A stretch of DNA of 64,000 bases. Origin: Lewinellaceae bacterium (GTDB taxonomy: Bacteria; Bacteroidota; Bacteroidia; Chitinophagales; Saprospiraceae). Each line of letters begins with the position of its first letter. The first letter of the stretch is position 1. The notes below the pieces were generated by a model. That model was given only the letters and a program-made list of their open reading frames with translations. It made no database searches and was not told the origin of the DNA. The position numbers were made by a program, and so were the translations under genes. Location of the stretch: the NCBI GenBank assembly GCA_024644235.1, contig JAHELJ010000004.1, positions 62,001 to 126,000 of the forward strand, in the 5' to 3' direction. Positions 35,089 to 44,130 of the stretch are shown here, one piece after another.

Positions 35089-36564
35089 TCAGTTTCGATC
35101 GGGATGAGTTCCCCATTCCGATCTTCTAGCACGGTCAAAGTTGGGATTTGGCTGTGGGAACTCAGCCTGCACTTCGCTCTGCCATGCCTGAAGATCTGTA
35201 AGAAGTTCACTCGTTTTTTCGGGTAATTCTGAAGCAAGATTTCTCCTTTCTCCGATATCATCGACCAAATCATAGAGTTGAAGTGATTGATCTACCAGGT
35301 TCTGTATCAACTTGTAATCTCCCCGCCGAATAGCAGCTGCAGGTTGATCATGATGATAAACCGGATAGTGCCAGTAGATTGAGCGGTCGTATTCGTGGCG
35401 ATTGTTCCTGATGAGATCGAGCAGACTGATCCCGTCCAACGATTGCTCAGAGGTGTACCTGAGGCCTGCGATCTCCAGGAAAGTGGGATAAAAGTCGACA
35501 CTGGTTACCAGTGAATTGTTTTTGGAACTTTTAGAAATCATCTTGGGCCATTTGATGATCAAGGGCTCTCTGACTCCTCCCTCATAGACGGTTCCTTTTT
35601 CTGATCTGAGAGGAGCATTCGAACTGGCAATCCATTTGAGAGAATCATTTTTATAAAGCCATTCTGCGGATGGGCCAAGCAATGGCTTTGCGTCAAATCG
35701 ACTAATCAGACCACCGTTGTCTGAGTAAAAGATTACTATGGTATTATCCGAGAGATTTAGTTCATCAAGTTTTGCTACGACCCGCCCCACGCTGTTATCT
35801 ACATGCTCAATCATTGCAGCGTAAACTGCATTGCAGGGATAAGGATCTGTTTTGGGTTTGGTTAGAAATTTTTCAATTAGTTCCTTGTTGGCTTCCAGTT
35901 GGACGTGCACATCGTAGTGAGCGAGGAATAAGAAAAAGGGGTTGTTCTTGTTTTCTTCAATAAACTGAAGACTGAGATCAGTGAGGGCCTCAGAAAGTAC
36001 TTTGTCCCCAGGAAATTTCTGGGGTGGATCCATTCGCTGGTCGTATCCAAAGAATCCGCCACCATTATAAACCACTTGTTTGTCATACCCCTGATTTGTG
36101 GGAATCTTATCCCCCCAGCCCAGATGCCACTTGCCAAAGTAACCGGTATGGTAACCAGCTTCTTTTAACCGTTCTGCAATCGTCACAGTTTCCAACGGCA
36201 AATATTGTGTCCGGTTTTTGGGGACAATAACTTCCTCATACGGTCGCCAATGTCCAGTGATAAAATCTGTAATGCCGATCCGGGCCGGATACTGACCTGA
36301 TTGAATGCTGGCTCTAGTTGGGGAACATACTGGACAACTTGCATAGGCGTTGGTGAACAGCATGCCGTCCTGTGCCAGTTGGGTGATATTTGGAGATTCA
36401 TTGAAGAGATTGCCATAGATAGGCAGATCGGACCAACCCATATCGTCAATAAGAATAAAAACAATATTAGGATGAGATTGATTTGTGGATCTGTCGGAAC
36501 TGCATCCCACGGTAAACAGGATAATCAGATAAAAGAGCAAATGATATATTTTCAGCTTCCGCAT
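35089..36564 (-). CDS. Sulfatase (formylglycine type) lipoprotein
   Basis: I use the ATG at 36564; the frame opens at 36600 but would then overlap the upstream gene. A lipobox (LFTVGC, Cys21) follows the membrane segment. The 491-residue protein has metal-binding DD (40-41), the formylglycine motif C80-S-P-T-R84 in SCPVCSPTRAS, the GKWHLG motif and HYDVH. It is thus an active-looking type I sulfatase that needs a maturase encoded elsewhere. Bacteroidota use such enzymes on sulfated glycans. The 3' part FSQPNPNFDRAR-like tail fits known members. It follows the DUF5655 gene by 4 bases. Confidence 0.93.
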   Translation of the reverse strand: MRKLKIYHLLFYLIILFTVGCSSDRSTNQSHPNIVFILIDDMGWSDLPIYGNLFNESPNITQLAQDGMLFTNAYASCPVCSPTRASIQSGQYPARIGITDFITGHWRPYEEVIVPKNRTQYLPLETVTIAERLKEAGYHTGYFGKWHLGWGDKIPTNQGYDKQVVYNGGGFFGYDQRMDPPQKFPGDKVLSEALTDLSLQFIEENKNNPFFLFLAHYDVHVQLEANKELIEKFLTKPKTDPYPCNAVYAAMIEHVDNSVGRVVAKLDELNLSDNTIVIFYSDNGGLISRFDAKPLLGPSAEWLYKNDSLKWIASSNAPLRSEKGTVYEGGVREPLIIKWPKMISKSSKNNSLVTSVDFYPTFLEIAGLRYTSEQSLDGISLLDLIRNNRHEYDRSIYWHYPVYHHDQPAAAIRRGDYKLIQNLVDQSLQLYDLVDDIGERRNLASELPEKTSELLTDLQAWQSEVQAEFPQPNPNFDRARRSEWGTHPDRN

Positions 36565-36568
36565 GAGC

Positions 36569-36982
36569 CTAAGCATTTGATATAAGTCCGTAAGATGCAC
36601 GTATCCAATCTATCAATTGCTGGTCAATGTCCTCCATTTCGTCAATAGATACCAGATGGGCAAATCGATTCTTGGAAGTCTGCAAAAACTTCTTCACAGG
36701 AGGTATATCATCCAGATGATCTAGAAAGAATTCTACATCGATCCAGCGCTTTTTAATTTTCAAAGCCAGGAAGGTGCTTTTTGTCTTAAAAAAGATCACG
36801 TCTGGTTTTACCGCCTCTTCCCGAAACACACCAAATTCTCGGAGCAAAGATTGAATGGTTTGATACATCTTGTAGAAATGTGCAGGTCGGTCCAAGAAGA
36901 AATTTTCCTTGTCCACCAACTTGCAGGTGTGATTCTGGTTTCGGTTTTTAAAAATTCGCTGACAATTCGGGCAAGTCCACAT
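36569..36982 (-). CDS. DUF5655 protein with N-terminal zinc-finger motif
   Basis: This 137-residue soluble protein starts with a short zinc-ribbon-like motif (CPNCQRIF and HTCK). A DUF5655 domain follows, with FFLDRPAHFYKMYQ, FFKTKSTFLALKIKKRW and VEFFLDHLDD. The family is related to uncharacterised proteins with a possible nucleic-acid role. It lies between the Kelch-symporter gene (39 bases upstream on the same strand) and the sulfatase. I cannot assign a function. Confidence 0.8.
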   Translation of the reverse strand: MWTCPNCQRIFKNRNQNHTCKLVDKENFFLDRPAHFYKMYQTIQSLLREFGVFREEAVKPDVIFFKTKSTFLALKIKKRWIDVEFFLDHLDDIPPVKKFLQTSKNRFAHLVSIDEMEDIDQQLIDWIRASYGLISNA

Positions 36983-37021
36983 GGAACTAGTAAAATAGGG
37001 AAATTGGTCCGGTCAGTTTCT

Positions 37022-39658
37022 CTATCGGATGCGATCTGAAACCTCATCATGGGAATCCTTCTGGCTAAATGTGAAAATTGTAAGAGCGTTGAGATCTTTA
37101 TCATCGGTCTTGCTAACCCATCCCCCAAACCATCCGATGCAGAAGGTTGACAGAATACCTATGCTAGCGTAAAGGAGAAAGCTGATCTGGCTATTCTGCT
37201 GGAGAAACCAGAGAAAGCCTGCACCAATAAAAGCGCCAACCAGAGCGCTGGTGCCATTGGCTTTTGTGGTGAACATGCCCAGAAGAAATAATCCGCAAAT
37301 CGATCCTCCAAACAGACCAAGCACACCAATGAAGAGATCCCATATTGATTTTACATTGGCGTTGGCTATCAGAAGTGCCAATCCCACACCGATAGACCCT
37401 GCCACGATGGTAATCACTCTTGCTGATCTAAGGTAAATACGCTCACTTTTGAAAATGTCAAACCTTCGAAAGAAATCTGTGATGACTGCGGTGGATATGC
37501 TGTTCATACTGGTCGACACCGTCGACTGTGCTGCAGCGAATATTCCAGCAATCACCAACCCGGCAATCCCTGGTGGTAGTTTTTGCGCAATGAAAAGGGG
37601 AAACACGGCATCGATTGGGTAGGTAGGGTCTAGATATTCGGGATGGGTCTTATAGTATAAGAATAGTGCTGTGCCAAGGCTAAAAAACAGTAAGGTAGCG
37701 AGGGTAGAAAGAGCTGCATTAAGCCAAATTGATTTTTCGGCATTCTTTCTCGATGACACTGACATGTATCGTTGAATCACGCCCTGGTCAGAGGCATACG
37801 GCACCAGGGCTTGACCAATACCACCAATAATGACTATCCAAGCGACAGCTTCGGTATAAGACCACTGCCAGTCGATGATCTTCACTTTTTCATTCAATAT
37901 TCCTGTATCTATGAACCCCGTCACATCTACGGAAGGGCTAAGCATGATTATCAATAGGCTTAAGCCGGCACCCCCAAGTAGCACGAAGGTCTGTAGCGTG
38001 TCGGTCCAGATCACGGCCTGTATACCTCCCAGCGTACAATAGATGATGCTAAGTATTCCCATTGCTAGGATACTTGTCTCCACCGAAATGGGTGATACAG
38101 TTGCCAGAGCCAAAGCGGGTAGAAAAAGGACGATCGCCATCCTTCCCAGTTGAAAGAGTATATAGCAAGCGCTGGCAAAAAGTCGGCAAGCAAGATTAAA
38201 TCGTAGTTCCAGGTATTCGTAGGCACTAGTGAGATCTATTTTTCGGAAGAATGGGAGGATGTAATAGATAATAAAAGGAGCTACTGCCAGTATCATCAGA
38301 TTAATGATGAAATAGAGCCAGTCAGTTGCATAGGTTTTTGCAGGAACTGACATAAATGTTATCGAACTAAGCATGGTGGCAAAAATGCTGCAGCCGGCTG
38401 CCCACCATGGAATGTTCTGACTGCCGCGGAAGAAATCATCTGTTGTGCTGGTGCGACCGGCAAAGTAAACACCGATACCCACCAGGATCAGCAGGTAAAA
38501 AACTACTGCAATCAGATCGATTGAACCGAAAAATGTGGCAGATCTGACAGGCATCACACTCCATATCTTTGGGCTCCGTATTCTCGGCTTAATTTCGCCA
38601 CTCACCAGTAAAGCCCGTTCATCCAATTGTATTGCATGAGTGGTGAGTTGGTTTTGCGGGATTTCTCCCATGGAAAACCATTCGTTGGTAATGGTATTGT
38701 ATGCCAGGGCTGTCGATGGAAATCCGGGATGACTTTCTTTCAATGCATCACTATTCTGGTATAGTGAGCCATCAGCTCCACTGATTATACAAAAATGACT
38801 TTGTCCGATAGTGATGGCGGTGCCCGCCATCCTGGATACAGGTAGAGAGGCCTTTATTGACCAAGGATTTCTTCCCCCGGAATAGGCTACCGGATCGTAC
38901 ATATACATATCTGTTAGCACATTCCATCTATTCTCCCCATCTTGATTTCGGCCGGTTAAGACATAGATACATTCATTGTAACCATTGTGTTGTGCGATTG
39001 TGATATTAAATGCCCTGGGGGGACCAGGCCAGGTGGGAAGAACTTCCCAGGCAAAGGATTCACTCTCAATTTGCGACAGGTCGAGCCGCCAGAAATTGTT
39101 CATCGCAGAAGATAAGTCTGTTGATGACTGACCTCCGGCCAGGTAGAGCATGTCTCCGATCAATGTGGCACTTCCGTATGCACAGGGTGAAGGTAATGCG
39201 GGCAAGTTTTCAATTTTGATTTGTACCTCATCAGTATCCCATTTTAACAGCAGTACCTCTTCAAATACTTTATCACCATCGCTTCCTCCCATAGCTATGA
39301 CGCCCAGGTCGTGCGAAGCTATAGCACTGTAGGCCAGGGAATGCGACAGCCCTGGTACACTGAGCCACTCCTCTTCTGATTTGCCACTTAGCGGATAAAC
39401 CCAAATAGCATCTAGCCACATTTTTTCATTTTCCCATTGAGGAGTAGGAAAATTGGCACCACCGCTGACAATCAAGGCGTCATTATGTACCCCAGCGATT
39501 GGGCCTGCAATGCCCAGTACTTCGTCCTGGTTTGCGTAAGCAGGTACATATGCAATGGTTTCCCAACTAAGATATCTTGATTGGAATCGCTCCTGTCCAG
39601 GGGATGGAGAGAGCGTAAAGAGCGATATTGCTACGACCAGGCAAATCGACTTAAGCAT
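37022..39658 (-). CDS. Kelch (NanM-like mutarotase) domain fused to sodium:solute symporter
   Basis: The 878-residue protein starts with a signal peptide (SICLVVAISLFTLSPSPGQ). Residues about 25-370 form a Kelch beta-propeller (AGGQSSTDLSSAMNNFWRLD, VLTGRNQDGENRW) like N-acetylneuraminate mutarotases. Residues about 372-878 are an SSS-family carrier with 13 or so helices (RTSTTDDFFRGSQNIPWWAAG, SSITFMSVPAKTYATDW). The gene overlaps the sialic-acid-lyase-like gene upstream by 8 bases. The fusion would place a periplasmic anomerase directly on the transporter that takes up its product. Sialic acid is the best guess, resting mainly on the lyase. Confidence 0.88.
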   Translation of the reverse strand: MLKSICLVVAISLFTLSPSPGQERFQSRYLSWETIAYVPAYANQDEVLGIAGPIAGVHNDALIVSGGANFPTPQWENEKMWLDAIWVYPLSGKSEEEWLSVPGLSHSLAYSAIASHDLGVIAMGGSDGDKVFEEVLLLKWDTDEVQIKIENLPALPSPCAYGSATLIGDMLYLAGGQSSTDLSSAMNNFWRLDLSQIESESFAWEVLPTWPGPPRAFNITIAQHNGYNECIYVLTGRNQDGENRWNVLTDMYMYDPVAYSGGRNPWSIKASLPVSRMAGTAITIGQSHFCIISGADGSLYQNSDALKESHPGFPSTALAYNTITNEWFSMGEIPQNQLTTHAIQLDERALLVSGEIKPRIRSPKIWSVMPVRSATFFGSIDLIAVVFYLLILVGIGVYFAGRTSTTDDFFRGSQNIPWWAAGCSIFATMLSSITFMSVPAKTYATDWLYFIINLMILAVAPFIIYYILPFFRKIDLTSAYEYLELRFNLACRLFASACYILFQLGRMAIVLFLPALALATVSPISVETSILAMGILSIIYCTLGGIQAVIWTDTLQTFVLLGGAGLSLLIIMLSPSVDVTGFIDTGILNEKVKIIDWQWSYTEAVAWIVIIGGIGQALVPYASDQGVIQRYMSVSSRKNAEKSIWLNAALSTLATLLFFSLGTALFLYYKTHPEYLDPTYPIDAVFPLFIAQKLPPGIAGLVIAGIFAAAQSTVSTSMNSISTAVITDFFRRFDIFKSERIYLRSARVITIVAGSIGVGLALLIANANVKSIWDLFIGVLGLFGGSICGLFLLGMFTTKANGTSALVGAFIGAGFLWFLQQNSQISFLLYASIGILSTFCIGWFGGWVSKTDDKDLNALTIFTFSQKDSHDEVSDRIR

Positions 39659-40577
39659 TGATGGGAAGATCTGTCAGCAATTCAAAGAAACCCAGGGCAT
39701 CCAATTCGTGTCTGAGATTCTTGATTTGTTCTGGAGAAACAGCAGAGACTGGAAGCCTGGGCTGGCCAAATTTTAAACCAATAAGTCCCATGATCGCTTT
39801 GCCCCCCGAAATCCCTCCTCCATATTTCAATAATATACGGATGATGTTGATCGCCTTGGATTGCCACAGATCTGCTTCGGTCAAATTCCCTGATTTGAAA
39901 GCAGATATTAGTTGCTGAAAAAGTGGAGCGAGATAATTATAGGTGCTGCCAATAGCGCCGGTGACTCCCAGGACAAGCCCGCTAAGCAGTATTTCATCTC
40001 TGCCATGGAGAATGCGGTATTTTCCGTCTTGGAAGTTTACGCAGGATTTCATGTCCATTAGGTCGCTTCCGGTAAATTTGATTCCTTCCAGATTAGGCAA
40101 CCTGCCAGCAGCCTGTTCAAGAAAATCGATCATTTGGAACTGAATTCCCGTCATCGAGGGAATGTGATAGTAGTAGTAGGGTAGATCAGGGGCAGACGAT
40201 GCAATGGATTCATTGAAATTTATTAATTCTCGCAGATGTTTTGGTTTAAGAAAGGTGGGACCCATTGCCCCAATGCCATCCGCCTTGATTTCAGCGGCGT
40301 GTTTTGCCAGGACCTGGGCTTCCCGGATGCTGTTGTGTCCTACATGGATCAGCACCCGAAAGTTGTCTCCCTTTTCTTTTACCCATGATTCGGCGAGAGT
40401 CTTCCTTTCGTCGATGGTCAGCGACAAACCTTCTCCAGTGGTGCCGTTTACGAAGACTCCAGTTGCCCCCGACCTCTTGAGGTGGTTTGCGTAAACCGGG
40501 ATCGGGTTGGTGTTGATATCTCCAGAGTTGTCGTATGCAGTATACGTCGCTGCAATCAGTTGACGGAATCGAATCAT
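39651..40577 (-). CDS. nanA: N-acetylneuraminate lyase-type aldolase
   Basis: This 308-residue TIM barrel of the DHDPS/NAL family has the substrate-carboxylate loop GTTGEG (45-50), catalytic Tyr137 in YYYYHIP and Schiff-base Lys167 in GIKFTG. YxxIP plus the MTG following it points to N-acetylneuraminate lyase rather than dihydrodipicolinate synthase. It would split Neu5Ac to pyruvate and ManNAc in the cytosol. It is first in a leftward operon and overlaps the Kelch-symporter fusion by 8 bases. No epimerase or obvious ManNAc kinase is beside it; the ROK gene at 25332 is a candidate. Confidence 0.88.
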   Translation of the reverse strand: MIRFRQLIAATYTAYDNSGDINTNPIPVYANHLKRSGATGVFVNGTTGEGLSLTIDERKTLAESWVKEKGDNFRVLIHVGHNSIREAQVLAKHAAEIKADGIGAMGPTFLKPKHLRELINFNESIASSAPDLPYYYYHIPSMTGIQFQMIDFLEQAAGRLPNLEGIKFTGSDLMDMKSCVNFQDGKYRILHGRDEILLSGLVLGVTGAIGSTYNYLAPLFQQLISAFKSGNLTEADLWQSKAINIIRILLKYGGGISGGKAIMGLIGLKFGQPRLPVSAVSPEQIKNLRHELDALGFFELLTDLPINA

Positions 40578-40882
40578 GGTAAAGTGTTTGACTTGACTTT
40601 TCCGAGAAGGTAAGATTGTTTGATCGCAAATTAGGTGCTTTCCAAGCTGCTTTTTAGAAGCGCTGGAGCAGGACAGCCAAAGCTCTTATCTTCTTTCCTC
40701 ACATTTTTTGACTTGCACTTAGATTATTGATTCTGTCTAATCACCTGGTGAGCATCACGATGATTTTGTGCACTACATTCTCCTTGAGTGCATTGCTAAA
40801 TCGGTTGGATAAGTTAGAATGGGGAAATACCTGACAATTATTCGAACAAATCTTCAAATCCTTATGTTGATTTCTTTGAGAT
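40578..40882. other. 305-bp divergent intergenic region, nothing recognised
   Basis: This gap separates the nanA-type gene from the hypothetical gene on the other strand and should hold both promoters. I see no RNA gene, terminator, repeat or convincing TAnnTTTG box. The longest open frames are under 30 codons. Confidence 0.6.
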
Positions 40883-41305
40883 ATGATTTACCAAACCACC
40901 TATCAGGATCAGGACATTGTGAAGAGGATTGAGGGTTCAGTCGGGTCCTCTTATTCGCTTGTTCAGCGATTGCATTGGAAAGGGATCGGTTCTGAACGGA
41001 TTCGGATTCTCAGACTCAGCCCGGGCCTGCAGAAGGTTTTAAACGGACCAATCGAATCCGGCAATATCGAAATCAGACCAAAAGGTGTTTTGGTACATTT
41101 CAAGATGTTCAATGAGACTTTTGCGTGGACAGCTCCGTTCAATTCCATTCGATTCTTCAAGAACGGAGACCAATACACTATCTACAGCGATGAGAACTAC
41201 ATAAAGTTCGAAAGCGCATTCAGCAAAAGATCCGAGCTAGATACTTTTATCAATAAAGCCCTCCGTGCCTACAAAAAATACCATTCAACATTACCCACTG
41301 ATTGA
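40883..41305 (+). CDS. Hypothetical protein, 140 residues
   Basis: The product is soluble and beta-rich in its N-terminal two thirds (IRILRLSPGLQKVL, GVLVHFKMFNETFAWTAPFNSIRFFKNG), then has a C-terminal helix (SELDTFINKALRAYKK). The layout resembles small PH-like domains, but I recognise no family. It lies 133 bases before an OmpA-family lipoprotein gene on the same strand. Confidence 0.6.
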   Translation: MIYQTTYQDQDIVKRIEGSVGSSYSLVQRLHWKGIGSERIRILRLSPGLQKVLNGPIESGNIEIRPKGVLVHFKMFNETFAWTAPFNSIRFFKNGDQYTIYSDENYIKFESAFSKRSELDTFINKALRAYKKYHSTLPTD

Positions 41306-41438
41306 TGATCAATTCATCAGACCTTGACAGTGCCCTTGAAATTCACATACATTATCAAGATTGCGGCTATTGAGTACATGAAACTCGGTGATAATAAAGT
41401 CTCAACTTTTACAGTTTGTACTGAAGATTAGTTAGATC

Positions 41439-42209
41439 ATGAAACAGATTATCCTTACAACAAGTGCCCTGATCTTGCTGTGTGCATGTCAATCCAAAGT
41501 GAAGAAGGAATTGGCATTAAAAAACCAGCAAATCACACAATTAGAAGAACAACTTGAACACATGCAGTCGACCACCGGCAGCCTGCTGGACCGTATGGAA
41601 GATTTGTCGGTGGTGAACAAGGCCGGTGCCGAAAGCATCCAGAAGTCTTTGGAATCCATCGGCCAGCAATACTCATTCATCCAGGATCTGACGGAGAAAG
41701 TGCAAGCCAAGGATTCTCTGAATTTGGCACTCGTGATGAACCTAAAGCGCTCCCTGAGTGACATCAATGATGAGGATGTGCAGGTGGAAGTAAGGGAAGG
41801 GGTCGTTTATGTCTCGATCTCTGATCGAATGCTATTTCGTTCCGGAAGTGCCCAGCTCAGTAATCAAGCAGAGGAAGTATTAGGAAAGGTAGCGTCTGTG
41901 CTCAATGATCACAATGATCTAAATATTCTGGTCGAAGGTCACACCGATGACGTACCGATTTCTACTGACTGTGTAATTGACAACTGGGATCTGAGTGCCA
42001 AAAGAGCAACTGCGGTGGTTAGGCATCTTACGCAGGATCATTTCGTAGCTCCAGACCGGTTGACTGCTGCTGGTCGTGGAGAGTTTGTTCCCAAAGCTGA
42101 TAACCACACGAGTACCGGTAGGCAAATGAACCGCAGGACGGAGATTATTCTGACACCCAAATTGGATCAGTTCTTTCAGTTGCTCGAACAACCTGAATTC
42201 ACTGATTGA
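41439..42209 (+). CDS. OmpA-family peptidoglycan-binding lipoprotein
   Basis: A lipobox (ILLCAC) makes this 256-residue protein a lipoprotein. Residues about 25-110 are a coiled coil (NQQITQLEEQLEHMQ). The C-terminal OmpA domain shows VEGHTDDVPIS, NWDLSAKRATAVVRHL and the NRRTEIIL ending that binds diaminopimelate in peptidoglycan. It would tie the outer membrane to the cell wall. The 3' end is 4 bases from a convergent gene. Confidence 0.92.
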   Translation: MKQIILTTSALILLCACQSKVKKELALKNQQITQLEEQLEHMQSTTGSLLDRMEDLSVVNKAGAESIQKSLESIGQQYSFIQDLTEKVQAKDSLNLALVMNLKRSLSDINDEDVQVEVREGVVYVSISDRMLFRSGSAQLSNQAEEVLGKVASVLNDHNDLNILVEGHTDDVPISTDCVIDNWDLSAKRATAVVRHLTQDHFVAPDRLTAAGRGEFVPKADNHTSTGRQMNRRTEIILTPKLDQFFQLLEQPEFTD

Positions 42210-42213
42210 TAAT

Positions 42214-43017
42214 CTAATTGATCGGAGCAGGAAGGTATTCGAATTTTCGTGCTACTTCTTGTTTCCTACCCAGATCATCTTCGGTCACAATTCGAGCATA
42301 GTAGGGATACCCAGGTTGCCTGTAATTATATACAGCATCAAGCCTGTTTACCTCCTTCTCATCGAAAGACCGGAATGCACGTTCACGAACTTGGTTATTC
42401 GATATCAAAGGTAGGCGGTGAAGGAGATCAACGCCCAGATACTTGAACACATCCCGGTAAGGGTTTCTCATTAAATCGTGATCATACTCATAGAAAAACG
42501 ATTGGCCCCCATAAGTTTCGTCAATACGGTTGACGTTACCTTCAAACCAGGAAAATTGTAGCTGATGACGACTTATCTCCGATATCCGTTTGTACTGCGT
42601 GAGTCTTCCAATTGGGTCGTATGTAAAGTGATCTTCAAACAGCAACCGTCCTGAGAACTCGGAATAGGTCTTAGCAAGATGAAGTTTTCCTTGCTGAAAT
42701 GTGAATTTGATTTTCTGATAAATATTACCATCGCGATAGATCACCACCTCAAAGGGCAGTGAATACATGTCATAGCCAATCGCGAATCGAATGTGATGTC
42801 CGGGTTCAAATTTTTCGATTTGCACAAGGCGATTCTCTTCGTCGTACTCGAAAGATTCTATTAATTCGAATTCTCCTGGTTCATCGCCTACGTAAACAGT
42901 CTGCCAAACAGCACTGAGATAGAGTCGATCAGGCAATATCGGGAAAGTGAGTTCAGGATATTTTCGGCAACCTTGGGCAATTAAAAGAAGGGCAATCAGG
43001 AAAATGCGAAAAGCCAT
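42214..43017 (-). CDS. Hypothetical lipoprotein with YD/RHS-like strands
   Basis: A short signal ends in a lipobox (LLIAQGC). The 267-residue mature part is almost all beta-strand with repeated short units of FxYDxENRL, FTYDPIGRLTQYK and FFYEYDHD type, as in DUF4595-like and RHS-type surface proteins. Function is unknown. A hairpin with a T tract lies about 85-115 bases upstream of its start and could act as an attenuator. Confidence 0.7.
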   Translation of the reverse strand: MAFRIFLIALLLIAQGCRKYPELTFPILPDRLYLSAVWQTVYVGDEPGEFELIESFEYDEENRLVQIEKFEPGHHIRFAIGYDMYSLPFEVVIYRDGNIYQKIKFTFQQGKLHLAKTYSEFSGRLLFEDHFTYDPIGRLTQYKRISEISRHQLQFSWFEGNVNRIDETYGGQSFFYEYDHDLMRNPYRDVFKYLGVDLLHRLPLISNNQVRERAFRSFDEKEVNRLDAVYNYRQPGYPYYARIVTEDDLGRKQEVARKFEYLPAPIN

Positions 43018-43438
43018 GATAAATCCTTTGTCCAGGAGAATTTAGAGTGGGTTCCTTCTCGAAATAATGATTCAAATCAAAGTATTCAATGATATCGGAC
43101 AAAAAAAGACGGGTCAAGTTGCTGACCCGCCAGAGTTTGTGAGTGTAGCATGTTGAGATGAGTGCGGTCCTATAAGAGGCGTGTTGATTTTATTCAGCAA
43201 CTAGAATTCAACTCTAATAGCTGCTTGTATAGCCTAATCAAGGATTTTCTTCATGCATTCGTTCCTAATTCGTCATCAAAAATCATAGGCGGATCTTAAA
43301 TGCCGACGAAAGTGTCAATTCCTTCGACCACAGTCTTTTCTAAATAATTCCTATTTGACACTATAGGATGCTCAGAAAGGGCGGTATGCAGAGGAATTCT
43401 CATATTTTGGGAGTTGAATCACAGATCCCGACTTAGAA
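43018..43438. other. 421-bp intergenic region with one terminator-like hairpin
   Basis: The region lies between a leftward lipoprotein gene and the first gene of the rightward catabolic cluster. Apart from the hairpin at 43101-43129 I see only a 35-codon open frame on the minus strand (43296-43403), which has no features of a real gene. No tRNA or known RNA motif was found. Confidence 0.6.
43101..43129 (-). terminator. Intrinsic terminator or attenuator, minus strand
   Basis: On the minus strand CGGGTCA pairs with TGACCCG (7 bp, 6-base loop, 43110-43129). The stem is followed by TC and a run of seven T (43101-43107). This is a good rho-independent terminator for leftward transcription. No leftward gene ends here; the downstream gene is the lipoprotein at 42214-43017. 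Confidence 0.65.
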
Positions 43439-44116
43439 ATGACTTTGAACTGGCAAGCTGACAGTGAGCTCTTCACAATGATGAAAGATCAATTGTTTTC
43501 TGCCGTGCTGGGAGATATTCTAGATCAGATGGGCTTGGTGCATCAGTTTCTGCCCGCGGAAATCATGCCGCTTGAAACTTCTATGCTTGTTGCTGGAAGG
43601 GCAATGCCGGTTTTACTACAGGATATCGGGGGAGAGTCAGGTACAACCGGCAAGCCATTTGGACTGATGTTGGAGGCGCTGGATGACCTAAAACCATATG
43701 AGGTGTATTTGGCTTCCGGGGGGTCACCAAATTATGCTCTTTGGGGCGAATTGATGAGTACGCGGGCGATAAAATTGGAAGCTGCCGGGGCAGTTCTGAA
43801 TGGATATTCCCGAGATACCGATGGCATTCTGGAGTTGGGTTTTCCTACTTTCTCTTATGGCTGTTATGCGCAAGATCAGGCACCCCGGGGTGAGGTGATT
43901 GATTTCCGTGTAAATATTAAAGTTGGTTCAGTCTCTATTCAACCAGGAGACATCATTTTCGGTGACCGGGATGGCGTATTGGTAATCCCGAATTCTGTTG
44001 AACAGGAAGTGATCGAGGGAGCTATTGAAAAGGTGCAGGGAGAAAATCTGGTTCGGAAAGCTATTCAGAATGGGATGAGTGCCTGTGAGGCATTTGAGAA
44101 ATATGGAATCATGTAA
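43439..44116 (+). CDS. RraA-type aldolase/decarboxylase
   Basis: The 225-residue protein has the RraA / HMG-aldolase fold signature: GGSPNYALWGELMSTRAIKLEAAG, then NGYSRDTDGI with the Arg-Asp pair that binds metal and substrate, and PGDIIFGDRDGVLVIP. Members cleave 4-hydroxy-4-methyl-2-oxoglutarate or decarboxylate oxaloacetate; many others in catabolic clusters act on sugar-acid products. It opens the rightward cluster that ends at 53167. The SDR gene starts 14 bases after its stop. Confidence 0.88.
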   Translation: MTLNWQADSELFTMMKDQLFSAVLGDILDQMGLVHQFLPAEIMPLETSMLVAGRAMPVLLQDIGGESGTTGKPFGLMLEALDDLKPYEVYLASGGSPNYALWGELMSTRAIKLEAAGAVLNGYSRDTDGILELGFPTFSYGCYAQDQAPRGEVIDFRVNIKVGSVSIQPGDIIFGDRDGVLVIPNSVEQEVIEGAIEKVQGENLVRKAIQNGMSACEAFEKYGIM

Positions 44117-44130
44117 TTAGGTAGATTAAC

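Noticed and set aside
43296-43403. 35-codon minus-strand frame upstream of the terminator hairpin
   Set aside because: No signal, motif or start context, and the frame beyond it holds stops at the chance rate. It could be part of a small RNA, but I cannot support a gene.
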